Shown one piece after another: positions 12,305 to 23,604 of a stretch of DNA of 64,000 nt; the stretch's first letter is position 1, and each line of letters begins with the position of its first letter. The translations under genes and the position numbers were made by a program. Under the pieces are notes generated by a model, which worked only from the letters and a program-made list of their open reading frames with translations, was not told where the DNA came from and did not search any database. Origin of the DNA: Neurospora crassa OR74A (lineage: Eukaryota > Ascomycota > Sordariomycetes > Sordariales > Sordariaceae); NCBI RefSeq assembly GCF_000182925.2, contig NC_026505.1, forward strand, positions 5,828,001 through 5,892,000, in the 5' to 3' direction.

Positions 12305-12970
12305 GTAGTTGTTCAATACCTACCTACAAGCAGAAACAAGTAAGTGCATACGATTTTTTACCTAGAGGTACGAGAGCCGCCACAGAGTTCATCAAGATAC
12401 CTATCTACAAACAGACAGACAGATAATAAACGTCACCCATTATTCAGCATAAAGGAAAAGGAAGGGAGTTATCGAGAGAGATACCTACTAAACTAGGTAG
12501 GCATACATGTGTGTATACTTTCCATGGTGAAGACGAGACACTTTTGTTGACTTGTGTACCTACCTAGAGGTAGGTGTGCCAGGTAGGTAGAGGTAGGTAA
12601 GGTAGTTAATACCTGCCGAATTGACTGTTATGAAGGAAGGAGGAAAAGGGTGCAGGTGTTCTTAGGTCTGCTATAAAGCTAAAAGTGGCAGATTCTGCAT
12701 ATCTACCTACCTATATACACCCAGGTAGGTAGGTTGAAGTGATTCTTATTTGCTATTTGTTACTACCTAGTCTAAAGGTCGAGTGAGGTAAAGACTGGAT
12801 TGTACCTACCTGTTGTCACTGTCATTATATGGACGTATGTGTAGTATGGTGAGACCAAACTTGGCGTGGCATGGTATTCAATGCGCTATATCACTCACTC
12901 ACTTACTTGCCGTTCATTTGTAAGTATGTAAGGTAGAAAAGTAGGCAGGTAGGTAGGTAGGTAGGCGCCG
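11590..12970. repeat. cluster of TACCTA/TAGGTA short motifs
   Basis: The short palindrome-forming units ACCTA and TAGGT recur many times over about 1.4 kb, for example near 11592-11606, 12030-12080, 12560-12600, 12700-12735 and 12945-12965. Often they are arranged as TACCTACCTAGGTA. Similar but sparser copies occur elsewhere between genes (for example 25540-25555, 50270-50305, 54180). They are not in coding exons. Function unknown. Confidence 0.6.
12267..12302. repeat. T36 homopolymer
   Basis: An unbroken run of about 36 thymines in gene-free DNA, the longest homopolymer in the window. Confidence 0.85.
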
Positions 12971-13630
12971 TTGAGGAGGCTACGAACAGGTAGTAGTTAG
13001 TAATATGAGTTAACCAACTAGTCTAACAATCAGCAACTTTAAGATACCCCTCGTACACACACGTTGGTAGTTTGTCATCTATCTCACTAAATATCTATCT
13101 ATCTATCTATCCATCCATCTGTTCAATATAGTAGTAGCAACAGTAAAGCCTAGAAATACACACAAAGTTCTCCATCTCAGTAGGATAAGTAAGGCTTGTA
13201 TGAATCGTTCCTGTATAAAGGTTAGAATAGTTATAACTAACGTCATTAATCTTTCCCGGTTGTCTTGAAATTCTTTTGATATCTTTCTCTTTCTCTTTTC
13301 TCCCTCTCTCTCGTTCATTCCTTCTTCTCGTGCATCCCATCCCATCTCCTTTCTACTATCCTGGAACCCTACTTAGACCAGTAACTAACTCCCCAAGTCC
13401 CAGTAATGATATAAGGTTGTAGATATAGTTAAGATAGAAAGGCATTCCCCGTCCCGTCCCGTCTCGTCTCGTCTCATCTCCAACACCTTCAACACGAACA
13501 CCAAGCTCTCACCTGACTGACGCTTGGGGAGGAGAAAAGAAAAAAAAAAAGCTCAAATCATAGATATCTAATCCAACTCGCATAAATCACAAGCCAGATA
13601 GATTCAAAAAAGAAGTCAAAATCGGGTCGT

Positions 13631-15752
13631 CTACTCCCTAATAACCTCCCCGCCCATGGCCCCCTCTACCGCCACACTATCCTTCCTTCCACCCGCACCT
13701 CCACCACCGCCAAACGCCCATCCAATCCAGCTCGTCCTCTTATTCTGCTGCGCCTGCTGCTGTCTCGCCGCCTCCTCCGCCGCCGCGTTCTCCTGCACCA
13801 GCCTGAGCGGGCGCGGCTTATTCCCCGCAAACGTCGTCGCGGGTTTCTCATGGTGACTCCTCGGCGGGCTGTGGCTGGGCGTCGACATGTCCTCTCTCCC
13901 GTACCCCGTGATCGAAGACCGGATGGACTGCGTATCGGAAGACGTTTCGCTGTTGCGGACGGTTCCCGGGAAGGTTGACGTCGAAGAGCGATTGGGGTTA
14001 GAGTTGAAGAAGGAGCCGCCCGAGGTGCGCATGGTGGGGGACAGCGGAGAAGCGGCTTCGTCTCGCGAGTATTGACTGGCAGAGGAAGGGGCGACACCGG
14101 TGTTCTTGTTGTACATGGCGCTGGCGACGCTGGCACCGGGGCCGAATTGCTCGCTTAGCGGACGGCCGCGACGAGAACCGGCTCCGCTGACGGAGCGGCC
14201 GAGACCAATAGGGATAGAGGGCGCCGTGTCCGGGTTCGTGGTGATGGGGCTGGGGGCGCCGAACCCTCCGCCGCCTTGGGGCATGAAGGACATGGGGCGA
14301 GGGCGGACGCGCGCGGCGACGGTAGAGCCGATGGGACCGCCGCCTGTGGCGGTGGACTTGGGGCGTTGGATGAGGTTGCCGCTGGCGCCACCGGCGGGGG
14401 CAGGCGGCAGCTCCTTGTTGGTGTTGGGCTTCGCCGCCGAAGATGGCGACTTGAAGTCGTTGGACTGGTCGAGGATGTGCTCGAATTCCTGGTGCGACAG
14501 GAGACGCTCGATGATCTTGTTGATGTACAAGGTTAGAGCCTTATTCTGGTCCTTGACGGTCTTGAGCTCGCCTTCGAGACGCTTCTGGGCTTCGTTGTCG
14601 ACTTCTTGGATGGGCTCGTGATCGACGGCATCCGAGAGCTCATCGGCCAGGCTGGTGGGGCCGGTGGTTGTTGACCTGCCCTCGAGAGCGGCAAGGGCGT
14701 CCTGGTTCGCGGTGCTGCCCATGTAGCTGAAGTCGCTGGTGCCGAAGTCGCCCTTCAGTGTCCTCTCCTGGAGGAGGAGCTGGTAACTTTCGTTGTCTTC
14801 CATCAACCGAGCGTTGGCCATGCGTGCCTCCATCAGTTGCCTTTCGACCTCGCGCAGACGCCCTCCCCCTTGGTTTTCGGACTCGACCAGCTTGATCTGT
14901 GCCTCGGCCAACTCGAGCCTGAGCGATTCAATCAGCTTATCTTTCTGGAGCAACAGCTTCGAGTTGTTTTGTGAATTGCTGCGGTGGATCGAGGAAGGCG
15001 GCGCAAAGCTTCCGTTGTCGAGGTTCTGCGAACTACTTGTCGTAGCGATTGCTGGAGTAAAACAGGTTAGTGAATATGGTTCAGAGAACAAGAAAAGGGG
15101 TAATGTTTGCAAACTCACAAGGTCGCCTCGCGTGCCTCACGCCCTCTTCATCCCTCTGCGCCAGACTGTCTTTGAGTCTCTGGATAACAGTCTGCATCTC
15201 CTCCTCGCGGTTGGCCATCTCGTCCTTCTCCTTCATCATGGCGCTACGCTCAGCCTCGTAGATGCTCTCCATCTCGCGCATCTGACGGGAGATCTCGCGC
15301 TTCTCGTTCTTGAGTGCCTCGATCTGCTCCTCGTTTTCGTGCACCTTCTCCTCCAGCTTGGCCTGTTCCCTGGTCGCGTCGTCTAGCCTGCTCTGCAGGA
15401 TGTCCATCTGGCGCTTGTGGGATTCTGACGAGGCCTCGGCCTTGGATAGCCTCTCCTTGAGATCTTCTATGATGGCCAGGGTTTCGGCGCGGGCAGCCTC
15501 CTCGCGCTCGAGGTCGGCCGATGACGGCTCCTTGGCGATATTGTTGGTGCCATTGCCGAGAAGGGACTCGCGTCTTGACGAGACGGCAGCGCGGGCTGAG
15601 ACTAGGGTTCCTGATCGTATGGAGCGTGTGCGCGCGGCGCTGGAGGCAGTGGGAGCAGACGAGGGCGTAGAGGCTCTGGCGGCCGGGCGCGTGGATCCCG
15701 TTGGTGTTTCCCGGCCTGATGACGCTGGCGGCTTCTTGACGACGGTTGCCAT
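13631..15752 (-). CDS. coiled-coil, Ser/Pro-rich protein (two exons), function unknown
   Basis: Two exons, 15752-15119 and 15051-13631, are joined across a 67 bp GTGAGT...CCAG intron that keeps the frame, giving 684 residues. The first 70 residues are basic and Ser/Ala/Thr-rich (MATVVKKPPASSGRETPTGS). A strong heptad-pattern coiled coil follows at about 78-205, and a second at about 235-300. A short conserved-looking helix, ALTLYINKIIERLLSHQEF, lies near 405. The C-terminal 250 residues are Gly/Ser/Pro-rich and likely disordered, with basic patches. This layout resembles uncharacterised fungal coiled-coil proteins, sometimes labelled M-protein-repeat proteins, that may act as cytoskeletal or membrane-tether scaffolds. 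That role is inference. The next gene to the left is 8 kb away, so the context says little. Confidence 0.8.
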
Positions 15753-18700
15753 TTTGTGCTAGTGTAGGTTGTGGTGAAAGTGTTGTTCCCGGTAGACGGG
15801 AGTAACTGCGATTTCGAGGGTATAGATGTGGTGGTCTTCTAGCAGGTAGGTAGGTTGGCAACAGGTTGTAAAGAGCGTTCAGGTTTGTGTGTACAGGTTG
15901 AGTTTCGGAGTCAAGGTTTGGATGTTGTAACAAAAAGGAACGATGGCCGTTGGAACGAAAGGGCGATCGAACTGGCGGTGGGGGCCCTTGCTCCCTTCGG
16001 TTGATGGGGAGGGGGGGGGGGGGGGAATTGATTGCCGTCGTTAATGCCTAGGTTTGGAGAGGTAAAAGAGTGGTCCCCTGTTCGACTTCCTGTTCTTGGG
16101 TGGTATTCTGCGCCTGCAGTAGCATGAATGCGTGCTGCGCGCTTGCAGTGCTTGGCCCCTTTCTTCAACTTGTTGTGTTTTCTGTAAAGATTGGGCCTTG
16201 GATGCAGTGCAGTGCTTTGCAGCCGGTACACTAGAGGTAGGTAGGTAGGTACCTTGTAGCGCTTGCAGCGGATGGAGCGAATTCTTTGACAGGAGGGGAA
16301 GTTAACAGTTTCCAAATACAGAAACTAAGACAAAAAAGAGGACATGTCAGGAGACAACTTGAACACAACGTGACTCGAGTTCGACAATGGAACTGAAGGT
16401 TCCTTATTTCACATTCAGAATAGAAACGGCACAGTGAGTGAGTGAGTGAGTGGCGTCTTACATCCTCATTCATCCTCTCCCCTCCTAAAACAAAAAAAAA
16501 AAAAAGGGTCGAGAAAAGGGTGCTGTGGTGGATGGGATGGGCAGGCACAGGCACCTAGCATAGTGAGTGAATGGGCCCCGACGGATGGATCACAGGCTCC
16601 AGAAAGGTCTCCAGCAACTTGAAGCGGGCCGGGCGAAAAAAGGGATTGGTTCATGAATCAGCCCTGTTCCCTGGTGCCCAGGTACAAGATAAGTACACTA
16701 ACAAGCTCCCCTGCAAAACACACATGCCGCAGGCGGAGCAGCCGTCAGGTCCCGTTAGTACCTACTTGTAGAAAAGCGGGCACCATTTCGGTCCATGTCC
16801 GAAGGGACTTGACGTGGGAACGTGAGGCATCCATCCCTCCCTCGTCTCTATCATTGGGTTCGTTGTCGGTTGAACAAGAAGCCGCCTCCTGAGGGACGGA
16901 TGGATGGATGGATGGATGGATGGCAAGCAAAACCACACGGTCAGCCCCGATCCGAGGCGGCCACTTTGTGAGATTTGTGTCGACTTTGCCGTCTTACAAA
17001 CTACGAGTGTGACACATTCTTCGTCTATCTATCTTTGGGTATAGACGTGTTGCCCGAAAAGAACCATCATCCGAATTCTTTCCTGCCTTGACCCAGGAAT
17101 CAATATATCGATGGGATTCCATGGCTCTTCGCTACGCCGTGTCCGTGTCAATGGGTCAACTCGAAAGACACTGCTTCCCTGTTCAGAGGCAACTCGTGTT
17201 TGGTTTCGAGTTTCGTCTTTTGTGTCTGATCGCAGTCGTATACCTAGGTACTCGGATTTGTATCGAGTATGGTACATCCCAAAGAAACTGGAATGCGATA
17301 TCTGAACGGCAAACAACATCCCATTGTTCATGCGCATCCTCAGGGGGGGAGCTCAGTCAGTCGACTCACTGCGCAACAGACACGTCCCGGTCACGTTGTG
17401 GTGCATCATGCATACTTGGAAATTAGATGGTCATGGCTTCATCGTTAGTCTAGTCGAGCAGGAACAATGTTTTGAAACCCTGAGAAACCTTTCCCTGTAG
17501 GGACCTACCTATCTACGCTTACAAGAAGAATCCGGTCCAGTTATATCGGCTCGATCCATTCCAGTGGAGAACAGACCGGCCGACTTGTTCCAGAAGCCCT
17601 GGCGTCTGTCCATTGCACATTGAATATTTTGTACAGCAATAGGAGATCTAATGTTTGTCCTCCTCATTCCTGCACAGATCTTCTTAGCCTTGTTCAGATC
17701 AAGGTGATGGCGATTCCCAAACCGTATCCGAGTCGCTATGAACGACGGGCCATCACACTTCCCTCCTTGCACCACTTATAGGTGTCTTTATGTTCATGGG
17801 GAGGAGGTTAGAGGTGGCTCTGCTAAAAGTGAGACCCTCAGAACCCGTGCCGTTGACGTAGTAGGCTAGCTGTAGCGCAGTCTAGCTTCGTTCCGAGACA
17901 TTTCGACACATTTGACATTTCGATATCCTTCTTGACATTTCCCGATAGCATGACGCATAAAACATGGCCGTTGACATTCCTTTTCGGACGTTTCCGCCTC
18001 TACGGTTACCATAAAACCCGTCCGTAGTCCCCTCCCTACTAACAAGAATAGCAGGGGTACAGCATACAAGGAAGATAGCGCGGGCCCATCATTATCACCA
18101 AGCGTGCAAGCAAGCAAGCAAGGGGGCGGCGGCTGACTAACTCGACCAAGATGAAGTAGTGTGTATGGTACTATGTAGAACCCATAACCCCTATCGGCTA
18201 TCCCAAAAATCTCCGGCTCGGCTCGTTGCTAGAACATCCTTTGATCTGCCGTTACGATGATCGCTTATAGTGGTTGATTTGTGTTTACAGTAGTTTAGTT
18301 CGCTTCGGTGTTTCAAGGCTTGAACGAGGGCCTTCCGTCTCCAGTGAACACAAAAACTGCCCCCTTTTGTTTTTCCACGTCTTGGGGTTAACGGCTCCGG
18401 ATCTTCCCCAGACGGGCGGACCGGCTGTGGACAGCCCTTTGTGGATGTTAATTTCGCTGTCAATGCAACCAACCGTCAGGGCTGTTAGTTCCGGACTTAT
18501 ACGCTAACTAGGTATGTAACTCAGAGCATGACTACAGGCCGTTGACAATGGATGGGGTTCTGGTGTGGGTTACATAACGACACCTTTGGTTTCTTGATTG
18601 CGGCATTGCCGATTTGGTGATGACCGTGAAATCCTCCACGTGTCTGGAACCTCCACTTGTCTGAACAGAGTGTTGACGGATCATAAGGCCGTACCCCGAC

Positions 18701-19292
18701 CGGATGTCGGATTTCCTTTGCCTAAGATCAAGCGAACTTGGTATGAGCATCATACACCTATCATAACTTGGATGTGCTTTGCTGCCGCCATCAGAAGCGC
18801 AGCGACAGGAGAGGCCAGCACGCTGGAGGCAGGCTTGGAACATAATGTTCTGTCAAGGAGCTGGGTGTAGGAGCGTCAAGCAGCTTCCACTTCACGTGCT
18901 CCTGGTCATGACCACGGATAGGACGTTGTTTGCTCCACGAACTGTCTCAAGATGACAGGAACCATTCACTGTGCTCCTTTCTCCATCACGCATGTCGTCC
19001 ATACCAAACGTTGAAGGTCAAAGTCGCTTTGTCGAAAACCGCAGTCGGATCACGCTGATGAAACGAATCGGACAATGTTGGACAACAATGGGTATCTTGA
19101 TAGACTCGTCTTCTATTTTAAGGACTAGCCTATTGAGAGTTGCCCTGGGGCGAGACCTCTGCCCATTCAGGCACAGCGGTAGAAACCGCCGCAGATTTGG
19201 TTCATCAAGCCGTCATGCCATTTTTCCATGATTTTCAAAGCCTGAACGCCGTATCCCTATGCCGAACGAGAAGATAATGATCGACGCAGCAT
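15753..19292. other. intergenic, no supported gene
   Basis: Holds the promoter of the coiled-coil gene at the left and the 3' end of the eL30 gene at the right. A G-rich run lies at 16009-16025, GTGAGT units near 16434-16452 and GGAT units near 16900-16922. Short ATG frames such as 18532-18843 minus (103 codons) have no coding character I can support. Confidence 0.55.
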
Positions 19293-19891
19293 TTACTGCT
19301 GCTGGTCGGCGAGGATGTCGGAGTCACCGGCATCAAGGATGGCCATGGTGGAGCAGCGGAAGAGCTTACCGCAGGCGGTACCGAGCTCAATCTGTAGTGG
19401 GAGGTTGTGTGTAAGCCACGGAACAGGTACCCTCCAAAGCCTGAAGACAGACTTCTTCTCTGGGTGGACCCGAAGATGCCGCCAAGGGCATCTTCAGGCC
19501 GGGAACAGAGAGAACAGCAGACAAAGATCTTGCAATCTTTGCCATGCCACTGCAATGAGATAGCAGGCTGAACTTACGTTGGTGCCAGTGTAGTGGTGGA
19601 CGGCAGTCTTGGACATCATGGAGTAGTACTCAAGCTCAGACTTGCGGAGGGGAGGAGTGTTGGCAGAGATGAGGATGAGCTTGGCCTTGCCGGAGCGGAG
19701 GGCCTTGAGGGTGCTGCGGTAGCCGAGGACGACCTTGCCGGACTTGATGACAAGGGCGAGCTGTTCGCAAAAGACATCGTCGTCAGCATTCTGGTGTTTT
19801 GCTATTTTGCAGATTTCGCACACAGCGATTGGATTGAACGTACCTTGGCACCAATGCTCTGGGCGTCAGACTTGGACTTCTTGGGGGCCAT
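19293..19891 (-). CDS. rpl30: 60S ribosomal protein eL30
   Basis: Three exons, 19891-19844, 19760-19578 and 19391-19293, with GT-AG introns of 83 and 186 bp, give 109 residues, the usual length for eL30. The protein starts [16 protein letters not shown]. The core holds [28 protein letters not shown] and [20 protein letters not shown], all hallmarks of the family, and it ends in ADQQQ. eL30 is a component of the large ribosomal subunit near an intersubunit bridge, and in yeast it regulates splicing of its own pre-mRNA. The first intron lies after codon 16, so similar autoregulation is possible but not shown. It is divergent from uL16, with 431 bp between the start codons. Confidence 0.96.
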
Positions 19892-20322
19892 TGCGAATGA
19901 TTTTGTCGGTGAACTGAACCGTGGAAATGGGCAAGGTCTCGCTGGTGGTGAGGTCTCAAGTCGTCTTTCGCTGGCTTCAAGAAGGATTCCGTAAAAAAAA
20001 GACCATCACGAATATTTCAGATCCCCCTCCCATTGCGGCAGTGGAGGCCGTGCACACTTGACCTGTCAGCCAATCACCTGCGAGCAGCTGGGCAACTGGC
20101 ACAAAGCCCTAACGCCCCACATTTTCGGACCTGGCGCGCACCTGACCAGGCAGATCGGCGTGCCTGCCTCCCACCCACTCCGGCGCTGGATTGGTAATCG
20201 CCCGCCAAAATCGCCTCCCCTTGATCTTAAAGTTAGAGGATTTCACTTTGTCGTCGTCGCCCTCTCAACCCACGAACAACCACCTACGACCTCGTACGTG
20301 ACATCATCAAAAATCAGTCAAA
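19892..20322. promoter_or_regulatory. shared divergent promoter of eL30 and uL16 genes
   Basis: The 431 bp between the two ribosomal-protein start codons must contain both promoters and leaders. It shows a CCAAT box at 20070-20074, an inverted one (ATTGG) at 20190-20194, and AAGCCCTAACG around 20104-20114. The last resembles the CCCTAA-type element often found upstream of fungal ribosomal protein genes. No clear TATA box is visible, as is usual for this gene class. The arrangement would allow the two subunit proteins to be expressed together. Confidence 0.7.
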
Positions 20323-21449
20323 ATGGCCCGCCGTCCTGCGAGATGCTACCGGTACTGCAAGAACAAGGTGAGCAGCCTTCATGCCCGGATTTTTGCGACG
20401 CCAAAATAGCCATCGAGAGACCGATTTTTTCGCATTGTGTGGGGCGGGAAGCCATCGATGGTGATGGTTGCGGATGGGAGGAAGGAAGGATTTGGGCATG
20501 GAGGAACATCAAGGTTGATGCACTTGGGCAACGATGATGGACGACATTTCAAGAGGAGGAAATGATTGATGATGGAAAGGAAAGTGGAAGGATTAAGGAT
20601 GATAGCGATGCGACAAACTCGATGTTCTCTCGATGGCTATGAAGGGATTCATCGTCGGTCGGTCGGTCGGACTTGGTCGTCAATCAAGATCATCACCGAC
20701 CGCCATGTTAACCACCTCACATCACCACCACGACGCAAACAGTTCGCTAACCATGTCCCTCTTTCTAGCCGTACCCTAAGTCGCGCTTCAACCGTGGTGT
20801 CCCCGACCCCAAGATTCGCATCTTCGATCTTGGCCGCAAGCGCGCTACCGTCGATGACTTCCCTCTCTGCATCCACATGGTCTCCAACGAGTATGAGCAG
20901 CTGAGCTCTGAGGCCCTTGAGGCCGCCCGTATTTGCGCCAACAAGTACCTCGTCAAGACCGCCGGTAAGGAGGGTTTCCACCTCCGTGTCCGTGTCCACC
21001 CTTACCACGTCGTCCGTATCAACAAGATGTTGTCTTGCGCTGGTGCCGATAGACTTCAGACTGGTATGCGTGGTGCCTGGGGTAAGCCCAACGGCACTGT
21101 CGCCCGTGTCAACATCGGCCAGATCATCATGTCTGTCCGTACTCGTGACTCCAGTACGTTCTACTCTTTGTCCCATCGACATGCCGCTACGGTCATACTA
21201 ACCCACGCTACAGACAAGGCTTTCGCCCTTGAGGCCCTCCGCCGCTCCCAGTACAAGTTCCCCGGTCGCCAAAAGATCATCATCTCCAAGAACTGGGGTT
21301 TCACTCCTCTCCGCCGCGAGGAGTACCTCGAGAAGAAGGCTGCTGGCAAGCTCCTCATCGATGGTGCCTACGTCCAGTTCCTCGGCAACCGTGGCTCTCT
21401 CGAGCGCAACATGAAGCGTTTCCCCGACGCTTTCGCCACCGAGGCTTAA
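20323..21449 (+). CDS. rpl10: 60S ribosomal protein uL16 (RPL10)
   Basis: Three exons, 20323-20367, 20769-21153 and 21214-21449, with introns of 401 and 60 bp (GTGAGC...TAG and GTACGT...CAG), give 221 residues. The start [15 protein letters not shown] is joined to [20 protein letters not shown], the classic uL16/QM N-terminus. [19 protein letters not shown] and IMSVRTRD mark the loop next to the peptidyl-transferase centre. uL16 joins the large subunit late, in the cytoplasm, and helps place tRNA. The first intron is unusually long for this genome and follows codon 15, as in many fungal ribosomal protein genes. Codon use is strongly biased to C-ending codons, as expected for high expression. 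Confidence 0.97.
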
Positions 21450-22538
21450 ACGTTGGTCGCTGGGACAAAGAGTTGTTTCTGGGTTTAGGGTGGCGTCAAC
21501 GGTCTTTTTTAGGGCTGAAATGAGGACATGTTAGTAGCATCATGGTCTTGTTGGCACAGTCAATACACCATTCATCCAGATGGGTTTTAGATGATACCTA
21601 ATACCGCGGTTTCCTTCCTACACCCCTTTCCCAGTATTCTTTGTCGGTGACTAGTGACGGACATTCGTTTGGTGTTGATGGGGGCTGCTATGGGATTGGC
21701 TCGTTTGTGAGACCAAGGGGCGATCGCAGGTGTTGATTTCAAATCAGCGACCCGACTGTTGGAACACGACAAGCGGTTGGTTCGGAAGCATCGGTCAGCA
21801 CATCAGCCACAGTTCTCATGGCGCTATTCCATAGGGGTACAGGCTTATGCTAGCAATCCGTAGCGGTTCCCATTCACATCGAAATCTAGACCTGTGTAAA
21901 CAACATTGCTCATTCCAGGCGAATCCCTTCAGTGACATCATTGTAAACAGTGGCTGGCCATGTCCGTCCAGCATCCTGGGCCTAAGAAAGATAAGTTGCT
22001 GATAAGCCCATCAAGGCCACCTATCGTCTCTGGACGCCATGCTGCATTTCTCCGCTTATGACGGAAAATACACTAGATCAGATAACTCACAATTCCTCAA
22101 CATGCTCGGCGGTTTCCCGGACTGCACATCATGCCTCGCAAATGGTGAGTGAAGTCATGACTACAATGTTGATCATGAATGGGCCTAGAAGGGTAGGAAA
22201 AGGCCTCTAGTCTGGGGCGACGTCTGACACACCTTTTTTCCGGCAACCAGGGATCGGTTTATGCCCAAAGGATAGCCGGTAGGAGCAATCAACAGCATCA
22301 TGATCAGTGATGATCTACACTACTGGTGGCTCTCATCAAGGAACCCCCCCTCAAGGTGAAACTGACCCAACTGAAGCCAAGCCAATGCTTTTCGACTGTT
22401 GTTGATTGAGGACCGTAACCCGTCTAGGTTGTTGCCCGTCTCCCCGGTTCGGTCCTGTCCCCGGCCGTGCTTCGGTGGTTTCCATGGAGATTGTCCCGTT
22501 CCCATTAAAAGGGAAACCAAGGGTGTGGTACCTACCTA
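21450..22538. other. intergenic, no supported gene
   Basis: The 3' untranslated region of the uL16 gene is at the left. Composition is normal up to the edge of the AT-rich transposon. No frame with coding character was found. Confidence 0.6.
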
Positions 22539-22596
22539 CCATAGCGCGCACACGGTATCTGTAAAAATGGTCTTGGGTATGATTTCAATGCAAGTG
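22539..22596 (+). repeat. left terminal inverted repeat
   Basis: Begins CCATAGCGCGCA and continues through TGTAAAAATGGTCTT and GGTATGATTT. It pairs with the reverse complement of 23547-23604 with about eight to ten differences, mostly transitions, and one or two single-base gaps. Confidence 0.75.
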
Positions 22597-23546
22597 GATT
22601 CTTTTTTTATAGAGGGAGCATTTTGCAATATAAAAATCATACCAGGTATGATCGCTTGGATAAAATGATAAAATTTGAAAAAATAATTTTATATACAATA
22701 TTATTTTTACATTAAAATCATCTCCAAGATGCTTTTGTATTGAGTAGATTTTAATATATTAAATTTGCTATAAGTAAAAAGACTATTTTAAATTTATTTT
22801 ACAAGCCTTTTTCAAAAAGAGTAATAAATAACTTTATTATAAGAATTTCCTAAATAACTTATTTTACACTTTTATACTTATTGTAAATATATATTTTTAC
22901 ACTTAAAATCCTTATTAAAAATTTTACATTTATATTACTTATGGTATATAGAATTTTACATTGAAAGTTTTGATTTATAATATTCAGAATAAAATATATT
23001 ATCCTTTATAACTTCGTAGTTTTAAAATCTTTGGACTTTTTTTTATAATTACTTTTTGAATTACTTATATTATTAAAAGAATTAAACAACCCTTTAGAAA
23101 TAATTATTTAGTTTAGTGGCTAAGTGGTTAATGAAGTAGTTCTTCATCGTTAGGTTCTTGTTCGATTCCTTATTGTAGTTGAAATCTTTATATTTATTCT
23201 TATTTCTAAACTGTAAAAAAATAGCATTATTTAATAAAGGTTCCCATACTCTAACCTTATATCTTATTCTTTTTTAATATTTATATAAGTTTATAAGTTA
23301 ACTTCTTTGAAGAAAGATAGTCCTAACTGATATAGAACAAATTCAGCTTCCAAAATGAATTTAATTAATAAAAAAAAGTTATCAAAAGGTAAATCTTCTA
23401 GTAAGGAGATAAATATAATTATAAATTCTATTCTACATTAGAAAAAATTTCTATTTCAAATTTATCTATTATCTTTATAACCAATTTTTACAGTTTATCA
23501 ACTTTTACTCAAACTGATCCATGGATACGTTTCAAGACAAAATATC

Positions 23547-23604
23547 TTGGAAGTGTAAAATCATAACAGAGATCATTTTTTACAAGTAGGGTTGCGCGCT
23601 ATGG
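23547..23604 (-). repeat. right terminal inverted repeat
   Basis: On the minus strand it reads CCATAGCGCGCA, then CTTGTAAAAAATGATC and TTATGATTTTA, the inverted partner of the left end. It is followed on the plus strand by TA and by normal-composition DNA. Confidence 0.75.

Larger units (their letters stand above)
5709..13630. other. 7.9 kb without a supported gene; promoter of vac7 at its left end
   Basis: No frame here combines an ATG, coding-like composition and recognisable domains. The first few hundred bases must hold the vac7 promoter and leader, which contains GGT and CTG repeats near 5980 and 6340-6370. Poly-T or poly-A tracts lie near 7763-7783, 8052-8070, 8576-8601 and 12267-12302. 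A high density of TACCTA/TAGGTA motifs covers 11590-12970. Two short ATG frames deserve mention only as candidates: 8946-9110 plus (54 codons) and 9201-9497 minus (98 codons). Long non-coding or untranslated exons cannot be excluded. Confidence 0.55.
22539..23604. mobile_element. RIP-degraded TIR DNA transposon, about 1.07 kb
   Basis: A very AT-rich block has sharp edges. Its two ends are imperfect inverted repeats of about 58 bp, 22539-22596 against 23547-23604. The outermost 12 bases, CCATAGCGCGCA, match exactly, and most inner mismatches are C/T or G/A transitions. A TA dinucleotide flanks both ends (22537-22538 and 23605-23606). Size, TA target and long TIRs fit a Tc1/mariner-like or pogo-like element whose transposase is no longer readable in any frame. 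RIP mainly converts CpA to TpA, which explains the AT bias and why the CpG-rich tips survived. An ACCT duplication (a 4 bp target) is an alternative reading of the flanks. The superfamily is inference. Confidence 0.7.

Noticed and set aside
18532-18843. 103-codon minus-strand ATG frame
   Set aside because: Composition is unlike proteins elsewhere in the window and no neighbour, splice site or motif supports it.
20560-20700. Box C/D snoRNA in the uL16 intron
   Set aside because: A TGATGA-like C box is present, but no CTGA D box or terminal stem was found.
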